From assembly GCA_023014335.1 (NCBI GenBank), contig JAECYW010000016.1, forward strand, positions 1,426,001-1,490,000: DNA of 64,000 bases. Direction: 5' to 3'. A model generated the notes under the pieces. That model had not been told where the DNA came from and ran no database searches. It saw nothing but the letters and a program-made list of their open reading frames with translations. The stretch is from Galerina marginata (Eukaryota > Basidiomycota > Agaricomycetes > Agaricales > Galerinaceae). This document shows positions 45,794 to 57,874 of this stretch, piece after piece. Within the stretch, counting starts at the first letter, position 1; every line of letters begins with the position of its first letter. The position numbers and the translations under genes are program-made.

Positions 45794-47325
45794 TCAAAGA
45801 TGTCGCAGTCGAAGTTTGAATGCGTTTTTTGACGCACGCGAGTTCGGGTCAAGATACTCGGAATAAAAGCCTGCGACGAACTCTTCAATCTTGAAGCCAA
45901 ACTGATTATAAAGTAACTTGATGAATATTAGTATTAGTTAGTAAATCCGGACATTACAGCCAGATGGACGTACCATTGCTGAGCTGTTCGTTGAAACATG
46001 CAACGTGAAGTCCTTGCCTGGGTTCATACAAATGAGGTGGTATAACATAGTCCTGTTTACGAATCAGTTTCATTTCGCCCAGATTCTGAGAGCAGTTCAG
46101 ACAGACCTTGCAATTTGAGCCTTATCCCAACCAGCTTTGACAGCCAGGTACGTGATGTACGTTTGAATTGGAGAAATAATAATGGCCACACCGACGACTA
46201 CTTTCTTGTACATGGCGATTACAGTCGATTTCTCGGGGACGTAGTCGAGCGAATCGCTAACTAGACGACGACAGAAAATTAGCATGTGTGTATGATTTTC
46301 CACAGCGGCCACCGACCATCAATTCCTGGCCAAAATGATTTTTCAAGCAGATCATGAACTTGAGGAAGATGGTACGCGTGGAGAGTGAAATATGTTAATG
46401 GAGCTGGCTCTTCCATTGGATGCTCACGCTCCGGACTGCAAAAATGGGAGAAAAACGTAAAAAAAAAATTGAAAGGGTATCAAAGTAGAAGTACGTACTG
46501 CGCAAACGTATAGTGATCATGAATATTTGCCATTAGGTCCATCCAAGGCGTACGTGTTTCCCAGTCAACGGATATGAGACCTGGAGGGGTTTCCTTGGTC
46601 CCATGGAGGCGTGAAAGAAATGAATTGGCAAAGGGTGTCGTTTTGATGCTGTATAAGGCATCTAAGACTTCCGGATTGACTGGCGGAACGGACGAGGCGG
46701 GAGGTAGAAGCGTCAATGGGGAATCGGGAGCGATGATCTTTGGCTCCTTTACGTTGGCGAGTTTTCTTTGCTTCAAGAACATTAGGCTTGATAAAATACA
46801 AAATGGAAAAACTTACGCGCTCTAGCTTGATCTTGCGGAGAACCAGGGCTTCGGATGGTGAAAGGCTGTCTTTCTTCATCAATTCTTGCTCAGTAGAACT
46901 GAGTTCCATTGGTCTTAATGGTCGCGTCTTTTTGCCCTGATGATCACTGAGTTTCGATAGACAACTGCCTGTTAGGCAGTACTCACAGTATCGTCCAATT
47001 CAATCAAATCCTTCTCATGAGCTTCGCGCGATCGAAGGAGGTCCTCTACCATCGGTTCTATCAGCTGCTCAAAGGAGTCATCTCTGTCCTCATCGCGAAA
47101 GTCGGTCCAAAGCACTGAGAGAAGGGACTGAAGAGGGAATTCCACGTGTCCCAGAGGCTCTTCAGGACATGGCTCCTCTTTTACACGTTTTGCACGCTTT
47201 CTGGGACGTGGTTTTCGTACCTTGGCCGCTGGTGAGCAACTATTTGATTGCAAAATCGAGGAATGTGACTCTCACCTTTCTCTTTTCGATATACTCGGAT
47301 TCTTCGTCTGAATCAGAGACCATGA
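45794..47325 (-). CDS. GNAT acetyltransferase, KAT14/CSRP2BP-like
   Basis: Exons on the minus strand: 47325-47276 (uncertain), about 47239-46987, 46936-46817, 46770-46499, 46435-46317, 46260-46107, 46052-45974 and 45916-45794; about 389 residues. The C-terminal 170 residues form a GNAT domain close to the C-terminus of KAT14: LTYFTLHAYHLPQVHDLL, SFWPGIDVSDSL, STVIAMYKKVVVGVA, YITYLAVKAGWDKAQIA (acetyl-CoA loop), MLYHLICMNPGKDFTLHVS, LLYNQFGFKIEEFVAGFY and ASKNAFKLRLR. The N-terminus is acidic then basic (KPRPRKRAKRVKEEP). Animal KAT14 is an ATAC-complex subunit; the fungal role is inferred, probably nuclear. The first junction would need a 36-bp intron to hold phase, so that exon or the start may be wrong. 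Divergent from the tail-less dehydrogenase, 507 bp away. Confidence 0.75.
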
Positions 47326-47832
47326 TCGACTAGAATGGGGGGAAAATGTCGATTCATACCGTCCCAGGGGACATGGAAGTGAAGTAAGACTTAGACATAG
47401 CTCTGAGTTGATCCTGGGAGAAAGGCGTGCATATGTCCAAAACGATTTGCCACTGTTTGTTCGATTCGACTTTGTTTCTGACTCTCGACTTTTTGCAGAC
47501 CTCCTACCAAGCCTCAGTCAAACTCTCTCCACGAATGGATGACTATGGTGCAAAACCGAACCCCGACAAGAACCAATTCCCACTGTCTCATCTGTGGCCT
47601 CTTAATTTCTGACTTGGCAGTACTCACGTATTCCTACGGCAAGAGGATTGCGTCCACGATCGGCACGTTCCACCGGGTCCAATCTATCCGTGGTTGGCAT
47701 ATGAGGTCATTACAACATAGCAAAGCCACTCTAGACACAGAGAGCGAGACATGGAAGAGGTATATAAAGGAGGGAAGCTAAGGTTAGTGAGCCCCATCTT
47801 CCTTTTCACTGTCAATTTTGTGAAGACCAGCC
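47326..47832. promoter_or_regulatory. Divergent intergenic region, acetyltransferase / dehydrogenase
   Basis: 507 bp hold both promoters. A TATA-like TATATAAAG sits at 47761-47769, about 65 bp upstream of the dehydrogenase ATG and correctly placed for its core promoter. No other elements are obvious. Confidence 0.45.
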
Positions 47833-49173
47833 ATGCAACTCACTTTCTTCTCGTTTATCAAGGGCCAACTGGCGACTGTTCCCCCTGTCGTCACAGCAGA
47901 TCTCACTGGGAAAACTGTGATCGTCACTGGCGCTAATATTGGTCTCGGCTTTGAGGCTGCTAAGCATTTCGCCCGTATGAATCCCGGGAAGCTCATTCTC
48001 GCTTGTAGGAGCAAGGAGAAAGGCGAAGCTGCCCTTATCAGTACGTCCTACCCTCATAGAAGTCGCATTATTTGCGAGCAAATATGACCAACACAATCCA
48101 CTTCCTTAGAAATAAAGGAAGCAACTAGTTGTCAAACAGCCGAAATGTGGAGTTTAGACCTCGCAAGTTTTGCATCCGTCAAATCTTTCGTCGAACGATT
48201 TGAAAAAGAGGGCAGTCGACTCGACATTCTGTTGGAGAATGCAGGAGTTATCCCCGCCAAAAATCTCCAATTTACGACCGATGGATGGGAACAAACGTGA
48301 GGATCCTTTATCATACTGCATACGCGTTTAAATTGAACTCGATTCAGGGTTCAAGTTAATAACCTATCGTCCTCTCTACTTGCCCTTCTACTTCTCCCTC
48401 GCATGCTTGAGACTGCCACGAAGTATAACACGACGCCCAGGTTAGTCGTTGTAACTAGTGAAGTTCACCACTGGGTGAAGATAGAGAAGAGCATCATCGA
48501 TGCACCAAATCCTCTTCAGCGATACGCACAAAAAGATAACATGACCCCTCCGTAAGAAATTCAATACCAAATGGTGTGGTTCAATTGCTCACTGTCTTTA
48601 TTCACCAGGCTGGGGGGCGAGAGATACGCTACTACTAAACGTGCGCTATACCCTTCTATCAACTCCCCCACGTCACTGAAACCTTGAATTTTCTCTCATA
48701 GTACTGAATGTCCTCTTTGCACGCGGTCTTAATGACAGACTTCATCGCAAGCCCATCATCGTCGACACCGTTAACCCTGGTTACTGCCTGTCCGCATTTC
48801 GGCGCAGCTTCACGGGCCTACGCGCATTTCTCGACAGACTCATGGAAATGGCACTCGCGCGTAGCACGGAGGAAGGTAGCCGTCAATTAGTATGGGCGGC
48901 TATTGGCGCTGAAGAGAAGAAAGACGAGCTGAGGGGGTCTTATATTTCGCTGGCGGAGGTTACGGAACCAAGTGACTATGTTATCAGCGATGAGGGTGCT
49001 GCTGCGCAGGAAAAAATATGGGTGTGTTCTGCTTATGCTCTGTTCTAAATGGAAGCGTTATACTGACGCCTTTGTTTTGACGAAAGGATAATCTTATCGA
49101 GGAGCTAACAAAAGTGGATCCCAGGGTTGAACAAATTGTGAAGGAGTGTCTCACGTCACCAACCAAAACTTGA
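47833..49173 (+). CDS. Short-chain dehydrogenase/reductase (tail-less paralog)
   Basis: Six exons: 47833-48040, 48110-48296, 48348-48551, 48609-48640, 48702-49021 and 49087-49173; 345 residues. VTGANIGLG is the cofactor loop; [12 protein letters not shown], the modified ENAG motif, VVTSEVHH and the catalytic Y206-ATT-K210 follow, then [13 protein letters not shown] TVNPGYCLS. It has the same intron positions as the dehydrogenase at 10936-12757, and four exons are of identical length, so the two are paralogs. Here the last exon encodes only 28 residues, ending SPTKT, without Met-rich repeats. Retinol dehydrogenase/WWOX-like SDR; substrate unknown. No targeting signal, although the first residues ([18 protein letters not shown]) are mildly hydrophobic. 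Confidence 0.88.
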
Positions 49174-50465
49174 TCCGTATGCTTCATTCCTCTTATCTTT
49201 TATTTTCTGAAGTGCTGTCTTGTGTAAACGCTATCGAGATCGTTTATTGGCTGTATATGGATATATTTTCCTATTTTGGATCCACCACTGTGGTGTAGTA
49301 CTGCCAGTGGGTTACCTCCAAAAATACCGTAAGGCAATCCGGAACGGATAATGTGCTTACTACTCACGACACTCCGCCTTTATAAATTTGGAGAGCTGAT
49401 CATAAAAGGTCTATTTCCAGAGAGGGTCTGATGGGAGTGTGCCGCTACTCGTGCAGAGTGGTGCAAAGTGGTGCACATGCGTTGTTAATACCTCGCAGCA
49501 TCTTAAATTTGGAGACTTGGGCGCCCACACTGGGTGATGTCCTCTACAGGTTGATCAGCAGGAACTCTCGGCAAGCAAGAAAATCATTCGGATGCCTATC
49601 GAAAAATAGGCTATGGTCAGCTGGGCGACCTGAGACCTCAGTTCCATTGTGTTTACGCTCCAAGGTCGGGGAGAACCTGAGTAGGACCGGGGAGAATCAT
49701 CAAATGCATGAATTCTGAATGCTTTGGGCGTGTAATAAATACGAGGACATGTACAAGGGTATGTGGCTTGGATTTAAATTTGGCTTGGATGCATAATGCC
49801 TGGAGTCGTTACCTGACTGATATTGGGAATTACAGGCCGATCTCAGCGGCCCGCGATTACCTCAACCCAAAAAGTCGATCAGACTTGGAATCATTCAGAT
49901 AGAAATTCCTTGGAAATTCCGCCCACGACGTACTCCGAGAGTCCGAGTCTGTCCAAGTCCTCGAGGCCTCGTATTATGGCGCCCAGGACATTCGGACGAC
50001 GGAAAGTCGTGCAGTTTGCTCGCTGTGTAATCTTGCCGGACTATTCGGAGCATACTATAGAATCGACTCAAATCAACCTAGCTAGTATTCGACACCCTAA
50101 GTGAGTCAAATGATCTTCAAACTCCATAAGTCACAAATGTGTACTTACCAAGGAACGACAAACATCGCTGAATCTCGTCTAAACACTTGGTTCTATATGC
50201 CACTTGTTTATCTCTCAGAAGCATCGACTTCCCCAAAGATGACGAACGGTTTATTTCCGTCTCTCAGCGCGGCGCCACGATGTCCTCATGCCGCAGCGAC
50301 TATCGAGGCGGTGCTGACGGATGTCACCCATATATAATCGCGTAGTAAGTGGAAGAACTTTAGGTTGGATTGACAGACTTGCGCCACTGGCAGGTTATAA
50401 GCTTCTAGTTGTCGAATTCTCCCAAAAGTTACTATCCTTGTCAGCAAAATTGTGCCCTGCAATCT
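49174..50465. other. Intergenic region
   Basis: About 1.3 kb between two plus-strand genes. Frames of up to 95 codons (49431-49718) show no motif. I see no tRNA or repeat. The final part is the promoter of the first DUF6593-like gene. Confidence 0.45.
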
Positions 50466-51717
50466 ATGCCATCAACGTTGGAATCTAACGGTACCTTGTA
50501 CGTCTGGTATTTTCCACTCTCCTGGTTGCCGAAGGTTTCATGTGGCTGACGAATTGTTTCAGCTTCCTCTCCCCGTCGCAAACGTGCATCAGTAGAAATG
50601 ACTGGGAACCACACGAATCATTGGATTCTTTCTTCGTCCCAAGCATTACAATTGAACGTCCAAGTTCACCTATTTCTGTAACATCGCAACTTTCATCAGA
50701 ACCTCTAGATTCTGCGTTATGGGATCAACGAAATTCATATCTCCTGAATCACGAAGAATTAACCATTGATACTTCTAGATCGGCCTCTGGCTCTTCGTCT
50801 TATGCCTCGTCTTTTCACTCCGAGAGCCAGGCTTCTCCGATTTCTAGATCCACCACCCCAGCCTTGACTGAGGATCCGCCAGAGTGTGTACCTTGCCCTA
50901 AATAACTCTCTCGATGTGATTTATTTTCTGTTTACTTTAGTTACACCACAACTGTCCAGCGACCAACAGATCCCGTCCAATATGAGTTCTCGCCGACGTC
51001 GTATAACTCTATGATTGTTATGTCCGACTCGGACGCACAAGCTCCCCGTCCGAAATATCATATCGCCGTCACCATGAATTGTTTTATGCCCCTCTGTCAT
51101 ATTACAACTATCCGTCGCGGTGGATCTGAACTTGGACAATATGTTGCCCAATTCGAGTGTGTTTTCGCATTCTCTTCCTCTTTTGCATCGCTATCAAGCG
51201 CTGACACCTATCTTTGAGTAGAATGGGAATTTCCGAAGGTCCATCTACTGTGACCATTGATGGGTCCCAAGTTTTGATCTCCTCTGCACTGTCCAAGAGG
51301 ACGGGGACACGGTCAGCGGTAAGTTCCCTCAGAAGTTGAATATAGTTTCGCCTGAATGTTCATAACTGGTAGGGGATCTGGCTCTGGACACCGCCCGACA
51401 AAGCCAAACGAGTGCTATGGAATTGCAAGACCGTACCGTTTTCGGTAGGTTTTGAAACCTCTGGAAAGTGAAGGTTCTATATTGACAATTTTTCCAAGTG
51501 CCGATCAGTGCTCGACATCGGTTCTGGTAGCGAAGACAGTTTGTTGGCTAATTTCACACCAGCCGGACACGATCACGGCCAGGCTAGTGTTGCTAAGCTG
51601 ACAGTCAGACCCAAGGGACAGCATTTCTTTGATGATCTTTTGCTGTCGCTCCTCATCATCGAACGCAAAAGGCTGACTCCCGGAAAGGGCAAAATTCTAA
51701 AACAACTTTTCAATTGA
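50466..51717 (+). CDS. DUF6593-like protein, copy 1
   Basis: Six exons: 50466-50497, 50563-50883, 50941-51156, 51222-51318, 51373-51444 and 51499-51717; 318 residues. The first exon (MPSTLESNGT) is chosen because it joins in phase; an alternative ATG is at 50540. A Ser-rich N-terminus is followed by a beta-rich domain shared with the next two genes: YEFSPTSYNSMIVM, YHIAVTMNCFMPLCHITTI, GQYVAQFEMGIS, a W-L-W motif, and the end DDLLLSLLIIERKRLTPGK...QLFN. The pattern resembles DUF6593, an agaricomycete family of unknown function; that assignment is from memory of the family's look and is not verified. No signal peptide. Confidence 0.7.
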
Positions 51718-51958
51718 CATGGGTAATGAATTCCGAGTACCGCGATGATCTTTAATTATAGACATACTTTAGGTCGGTTCCCTATTCTTCCGAGGATCCT
51801 TTGTTGTTTTATTAACGTTTCTCACGAGCAGTTCAGTTACAGTGTTTCTTAATTAAATCCATCCATGATCACTAATTGTCGTTCGCAAACGATGGGCAAT
51901 CAATACTCAATAGATGATGTCTGAGCAACCTGTCGTCGCCTTGTGGTGATTATTATCT

Positions 51959-53335
51959 ATGGGGCTAGTGCTTCTGCCTGTGGGCGAGTGCATCACGATA
52001 CCGGACGACTGGCAAGAACGTTCTGAATATTTTGATGAAGACGATATCTCAGTATCATTTGATGATACCGCAGCTTCACAGTTCACCTCATATATTAGGC
52101 TGGTCTTTGATCCTCGTTTTCATTTCCGAGCCTCAATTTTAGCCAGCATTCACATTCACCTCGACACAAACGATGCAGGGATTGCGTCCTCCCTCGTAAG
52201 TCTCCACCCTTTCTGATAGGTTGCTTTGATTGAACAGCACGGGAAAACTCCGTCAAGATATCGATCCATTGGTATTTCGGATGCCACATTTCTCTCGTCC
52301 ACCAGCAGTTTGTGGCCTATAGAAGACCAAATCTACGACCCACCGGCGGATAGACTTGCCATTCTGGACTTCGAAGGTCCAGAAACCCGACCGAATGACC
52401 GACCGTCCAGGTTTCGTCCCATCCGCCGCCGAACGGTTCCAGAGCAAATGGACCAAAGCTCACCATTGTCTATGGACCGTCCAATGCCTTTTCCCGTCGA
52501 GAAACGTCGCCCGGGGTAAGTCCATATCTTTGATCTAGAACCGTACATACTGACTTATCACACCTTCTCGTCTGCGTATCTAGTGTTATACGCCCAAGAC
52601 CGAGTGCCGGTCAAAACACCCGCTACGCGTTCTCAATGGGCTCCAACTTGATGGCACTCACTCCAACGGTGGATGTCGAAGATACTCACCCCCCATACTA
52701 TATAACAGTCCAAATGAACTACTTCATGCCCCTTTGCTTTATCACTAGCGTCTATCGTTTTCCCAACGAGAAAGTGGGCGATTTTGAGTGGGTATTTCTA
52801 ATTTTAGAAGATCGCAGGCGCTGAGCAACTTCTTTTTTTAGAATGGGCATAATGACTGTGCCCGGTACCGTTCAATTGGGGACACATAGGGAAGCTATAT
52901 CCAACATTCTCAGTAAATCAGGGAGTCGGAACTCAGTACGGGTGTCTAATTTTTGTCCGAATAGCCACGCTCACAACAGGACGACCTTTATTCAGGGCTC
53001 ATACTTTTGGAATCCGTTGGCAGTCGGCCTCAAATATTGCCTCAAATGGGATTACGATAAGCGCCCATGTGTTGTGAGTATACATCGAATACATCTCCCC
53101 TCATTTTGTCTCATATAATCTGCAGTGTCGTTCTACCGCCAAGAACAATGAAGGCACTGTACTGGCACTGTTTACCAGCCCTTTTGGACTCGACTCAAAT
53201 AGCAAAGTCGCTATGATAGAAGTTACTCCTGCCGGCCAAGAAGTTTTCGACCATGTCCTGATGTCGCTTTTGATTGTCGAGCGCAAACGATTGACGCCCG
53301 ATAAAGAAAGCGGTCTCAAACCGTTCTTCAACTGA
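51959..53335 (+). CDS. DUF6593-like protein, copy 2
   Basis: Exons: 51959-52195, 52238-52515, 52584-52787, 52842-52935, 52996-53073 and 53126-53335; 366 residues if the start is right. From exon 3 onward it aligns with copies 1 and 3 intron for intron: YAFSMGSNLMALTP, YYITVQMNYFMPLCFITSV, GDFEMGIM, SYFWNP, LKWDYDKRPCVC, and the end FDHVLMSLLIVERKRLTP...FFN. The N-terminal third is poorly conserved and may contain another intron near 52081-52140. Function unknown; same strand as its neighbours and 241 bp after copy 1. Confidence 0.65.
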
Positions 53336-54161
53336 TTTATTGGCGTTTAAAGTCACGTATAGGTTTCCTTGGATCAAACTTCACCAACGATTTCGCTTTC
53401 GTCGCCGTCGTGGTTCAAGTTGCTTGAACAGACACAATGCGATGATGTTTAATATTACTCCAATACTTAACATGTGTGCTTTATTTGATACCTTTCCATG
53501 TCTGCGACATTTAGACGGTTCTTTTTTTGACTTCATGATATCGAATCCTGGCTTTGCCTAGCTTCTAGTTGCCGTTATGTATGCTCGATAGGTTAATTAG
53601 TATGTACGTTCCACCTCATACCGTACAGTTCCTCTGGCCGCAGTGGGCTTTTCTTTTCGATGTATAATACAAGCAAAGCCAGTCACTTCGCGTGTGTGCG
53701 CGGATGGCGCGATCGGTGTCAATATTCGACGCGAACACAGCATTTTTCGAGGTCGCTTGGCAAACACGCTACATAACAAGGTACAATTCACTGTCACCTG
53801 GTTCGCTATCCTCACTAGTTCTCCGCGGACCACGAGAGACGCCTGAGGCAGTACAGGGCAGTACAATTCGCCTCCCTAACCTTGTGGTAAGCTTACCCGA
53901 CGTTCTGTTATCTTTTCGATATAAGTTCAATGCCGTCTGATGAGATGAGGCAGTTAAACAAAACATTCCCTCTTCCTCCTCCGAGTCCATCAACATGCAA
54001 GTCCCCACGGACACAAATACCTATTTGTGTGTTTAGGCTGCTTTTCTGCGGAGTTTCCCTACTCACTGTAAATTTGTAAATTTAGCCGTGTTTCGTCCAA
54101 GGACGTAGCTAAACCTTCTCGCAATGAACATCCACCTCAGTGAGTAAATTTCACCTTCACG
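53336..54161. other. Intergenic region
   Basis: About 800 bp between DUF6593-like copies 2 and 3. Overlapping frames on both strands at 53597-54014 have no recognisable motif. Upstream exons of copy 3 may lie at its right end. Confidence 0.4.
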
Positions 54162-54926
54162 ATGACCAAAAAATTTACCTTCTTCAAGGTATGCGTCCAA
54201 GAATCCAACCGATTCGACCCTCTATTCGTTTTCTCCTGTCGGCACCAGCGCAATGGCGGTTGTTCCGCACTCAGAGAACTCACTCCCGAAATACCATGTC
54301 TCCGTGAGGATAAACTGCTTCATGCCGACTTCTTCCATCACGGAAATTTACCTTGGTGGAGACGAATCAGGCCAAACAGTCGGTGCTTTCGAGTGAGTTT
54401 TGTTTTAAGCCGTTCCAGCCTTCTGAAGGGTTGCTATAGCTCATTTTTTGCTTATAGGATGGGAGTGATAGCCGCCCCGAGTGTCGTCCGTTTGGGCAAT
54501 AGAATAAATAATACTGCCATCGCACTCACCCAGACTGGCACTTGGGTAAGTGTGATGAACCATTTCAATTTTGAACGCATCTTAAATTGTCATCCAGGGA
54601 TCTTGGTACTGGCATCCTGCTGGAATTAACGAAAAATACCATTTACGCTGGGAATACCAAAAGCGCCCGTGTATCGTAAGTCTCCGTCTCATACGCAAGA
54701 GATCCATTATTGATTAAAGGCGCAGTGTCGTTCCGCCAATGGTACGAGGCCAATATTGGCAAAGTTTACACCACCGGCTGTTCACTTGAGCGACGAGCTT
54801 CCTTTACTGGAAGTTACTCCTGAAGGCCAAGAATATATGGACCACATCCTTATTTCTCTGTTGCTCATTGAACGCAAGAGGTTGACTCCAGGAAGGGAAG
54901 AAACCAACAAGGATATCTTTAATTAA
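54162..54926 (+). CDS. DUF6593-like protein, copy 3 (5' end unresolved)
   Basis: Secure exons: up to 54392, 54458-54545, 54598-54675 and 54726-54926. In the first of these the family frame reads YASKNPTDSTLYSFSPVGTSAMAVVPHS and YHVSVRINCFMPTSSITEIY, GQTVGAFE. Next come MGVIAAPSVVRLGN, SWYWHPAG, LRWEYQKRPCIC and the end MDHILISLLLIERKRLTPGR...DIFN. Exon 54598-54675 (78 nt) has the same length and phase as in copy 2. The ATG at 54162 is in a different frame from the family frame, so the true start needs an upstream exon I could not place, or lies at an internal Met. Function unknown. Confidence 0.6.
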
Positions 54927-54989
54927 TGTGTTGGAAGCATCTATACCAGATACATAATACCATTCTGAATCAGTTTTGACCTTTCAAGC

Positions 54990-55540
54990 TCAAGGGTCGC
55001 TCTTACATTTTTGGCAAATCTGCGCCACACAACCGTCTGCAGGTTGAAGCAGGGTCAAAGGCTCTGAATCGTTGTCCAAACGGGGTCTCGAACGAATCTG
55101 ATCACATAAAATGCATAGAAAGATGAAGTTAACCATCATCTCTGCCTCCTCATATGTCGGGGCGCCATAGGCCTCCGCAGCGATTACCCATGCCACATCG
55201 ATCATCTCGGAACGCTCGAACACTAATACTGCAAGCACAGCTTCTCGCAATGTGGCGCATAGCCATCAGACGGACGGACATGGAGGTGGGGAGGTAATGA
55301 GGGTTACTTGGATTTTCGGCCCTAGGATTACGCCTAAGCCTGTATTTGGCTTGGCATAGATAGCGAAGAGTAAGGCTGGTTCCAACGCTGATGCTTTTTT
55401 TGTGAAAGGGCGGTGCTGTAATTTTCATGGACTTGTTCCGCAGGGCGAGCTACCTGGAATAGTAATTCGATGATAAAACAAATTGGACAACTCAGCAAGG
55501 AATGTTATCTGTGTCAAAGGTTCTTGGAATTCGCAGACAG
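54990..55540 (-). pseudogene. Possible decayed or mis-modelled gene on the minus strand
   Basis: Two protein-like stretches follow each other on the minus strand: HRPFTKKASALEPALLFAIY...LGVILGPKIQV near 55410-55300, and LREAVLAVLVFERSEMIDVAWVIAAEAYG to a stop at 54990. They share a frame but are separated by an in-frame TGA near 55268; no intron I tried removes it cleanly. The layout (a strand, then a VLAVLVFER helix) recalls the end of the DUF6593-like genes next door (LLSLLIIERKR), but the similarity is weak. It may be a diverged fourth member, inverted and degraded. Confidence 0.3.
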
Positions 55541-55992
55541 GATAGACACATTTAGTTCGAGCGATTGGAGATAAAGCCCTCCTTAACCATGGCCCATGGA
55601 GGCCGTCAAATAAAAACGAAATTTGTGTTATCGTCCTCGGCCATACTAAAGGGCAATTTTCTGTCGGGTTTGTGTTTGTTCGGTAGAGGCAAATTCTAAA
55701 GTGGTGGTTCAGCTAAACCAACGGCACTGCTGATGGTAAGGGGTTAAGCAATCTAGCCTCGTGAGGACTTGAACTGTCAGACTCACCTATCTCAGATGTG
55801 ACATGAAAGAATTCGTTTTGCATTGGTCCGCAAAAAGTAAAATACCCCCAGGTTCTTTGGTCACTGGTCCTCAAATATGTGAAAATTGAAAAAAAAAATG
55901 TATGGTATAATCTGGAACATGTATTGATGCTTCGTCGACGGTGAAAGTTTATTAGAGGACGTACCATTCTGGATATGTACCGGATTCAATAC

Positions 55993-56891
55993 CTACAACT
56001 TCCCTGGCAATCTTCCTCCGCCGCTCAATCTAATAGTTTCGCCATTCACATAGGGGCAATCCAGTATCCACATCACCGTCTTTGCAAACTCATAAGGTTG
56101 CCCGAACCGCCTAGGGTAGACAATGCCTTCGTTTTCCAAGCTTTTCCGGGTTTTGGCCGGAAAATTTGCCGTCATGCTGCTGTCGAAGACACCAGGCGCA
56201 ACAGTGACGACACGGATCGCATGTCGTGCAAGATCGCGCGCCATAGGCAAAGTCATTGAGCGTAGAGCACCCTTCGTCGCTGAGTATGCTGTCTGTCCGG
56301 GTTGCCCCTCGAACTAATGTTGTAATGAAGCCTGTTCAGCATGGAGAGCATCTGATAGGGATAAAGGACTCACAGCAGCTGCGCTGGCAACGAACACGAC
56401 GACACCTCGTTCGCCATCATTTCCAGGTTCTGGGTCAACTTTTACGAGATGTTCCAGCACCAAACGGGTCAAGTTAAATGAGCCAGTGAGGTTGACCGCA
56501 ATGGCAAAGTCCCAGAGGTCCAAGCTGTGTGGCTTCCCGTGTGCGTCAATGATCTTCGCTGCAGTCCCGACGCCTGCACAGTTTATTACACCCCCGAGAG
56601 GTGCGCCAGTGCTTGAAACCCATTCGACGCTGTTGTTCACAGCCGCCGTAACCTCTGTAAGAACGGTGATATCGGTTTGGTAGAACTTGACGTTCTTAGA
56701 AGAAAGTATCGAATCAGGGGGCGGCGAGCGGTCGACGATCGCTACGTAGGCTTTTTGTGAGAGGAGATCTTGTACTGTCGCCAATCCAAGACCAGATGAG
56801 CTACAGTTGTGTCGGTGGTTCGCTCTGTGGTTGTAAATAAGGATAGAACGTACCCGCCTGAGACCACAAATGTTCGGTTTTCCACCTTCAT
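55993..56891 (-). CDS. HSD10-like short-chain dehydrogenase (3-hydroxyacyl-CoA dehydrogenase type 2)
   Basis: Three exons: 56891-56854, 56800-56374 and 56313-55993; 261 residues, the usual size. FVVSGGSSGLGLATV is the nucleotide loop, split by intron 1; then D-I-T at the adenine pocket, GGVINCAGVGTA, VNLTGSFNLTR and the catalytic Y165-SAT-K169. The end APGVFDSSMTANFP...RRFGQPYEFAKTV...VNGETIRLSGG is typical of type-2 3-hydroxyacyl-CoA dehydrogenases, mitochondrial NAD-dependent enzymes of fatty-acid and branched-chain oxidation. No obvious presequence. It is divergent from GRX5, with 261 bp between start codons. Confidence 0.88.
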
Positions 56892-57152
56892 GCTTGTTCG
56901 TCAAGACGGAAGTGAAGAAAGTTGGTTAAACAGGAGCTCGGTGCCCCGGTTACTCTGATGTGCATGGTGAAAGGAAGGTTCCCATTGGATGACGCGCAAT
57001 CACATTCAGCGGAAATTACGGCCACGTGACCGATCGAGACCGAGCCGCTTACCTCATGGTGTCCTCTCTTTTCTCAGCTTCCGCATCGTCAATCTGTTCC
57101 TCCATTGACAATCGAGCTCACCTTACTCCTCGACCACCACCACCCTAGAATC
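56892..57152. promoter_or_regulatory. Bidirectional promoter, HSD10-like / GRX5
   Basis: 261 bp between two divergent start codons, so the regulatory sequences of both genes are shared or interleaved. GCCACGTGAC near 57020 contains CACGTG, the same E-box core seen between SPT20 and HGH1. Both flanking products are probably mitochondrial. Confidence 0.45.
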
Positions 57153-57874
57153 ATGTTTAGGCCCTCACTTCGCTCGTCTGTAAGTTTGAACTTTGAGAAT
57201 CCTGTTTCTCCCTATCTAATCCTCAATATAGGCCAAGCTGCTTCATCGCACCGCACCTTCCACACTACGTACAAGTCGGCTCGCAGCTTACAGATGTCTC
57301 TCAGACCAAGCTCGTTCCAAAATACAGGAGGCAGTCAAGTCAGACCCTGTAGTACTGTTCATGAAGGGCACACCCGAGGAGCCTCAGTGTGGTTTCTCCC
57401 GGGCCGTTGTACAAATCCTCGACCTCCATGGCGTACCAGCGGAGAAATTAAAGACATACAACGTTCTTGCTGACCCGGATCTGAGAAGTGGTATCAAGGA
57501 GTTCTCGTACGTCTGTTTCCTGGCCCTCGATTTGTCTCCTTGCTTTCCAGCTGAATGACGAGACTTTCGTTTGTCATGACGCAGTGAATGGCCAACAGTA
57601 CCCCAAATCTACGTTAACGGTGAATTCGTTGGTGGCTGCGATATTCTTATTGGAAGTGAGCATATATTTCCTTGTCTTATCTCTTCTCGTTCCCGCTCTA
57701 TGTCCGCGATGTCTCTGTTCTTGAGTGCTTACTAACGCTCTCCGCCTTTTAGTGCACCAATCAGGCGACTTAGAGACCCTTCTAGAGAACAATGGTGTCA
57801 TTCCAAAGGTCGAAGGCGTCGCAGAGGAAGTTTCAGCAGAGGCAACTCCAGTTAAAGAGAAGGCCACATCGTAA
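57153..57874 (+). CDS. GRX5: Mitochondrial monothiol glutaredoxin
   Basis: Four exons: 57153-57179, 57232-57506, 57585-57655 and 57753-57874; 164 residues. The first 35 residues are Arg/Ser/Leu-rich ([19 protein letters not shown]), a mitochondrial presequence. The glutaredoxin fold follows: [24 protein letters not shown] with the monothiol CGFS site at 62-65, [21 protein letters not shown] with the cis-Pro TVP motif, and [19 protein letters not shown] Glu/Ala-rich tail completes it. Grx5 passes Fe-S clusters from the scaffold to late-acting factors in mitochondria. All junctions restore the family sequence. Confidence 0.93.
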
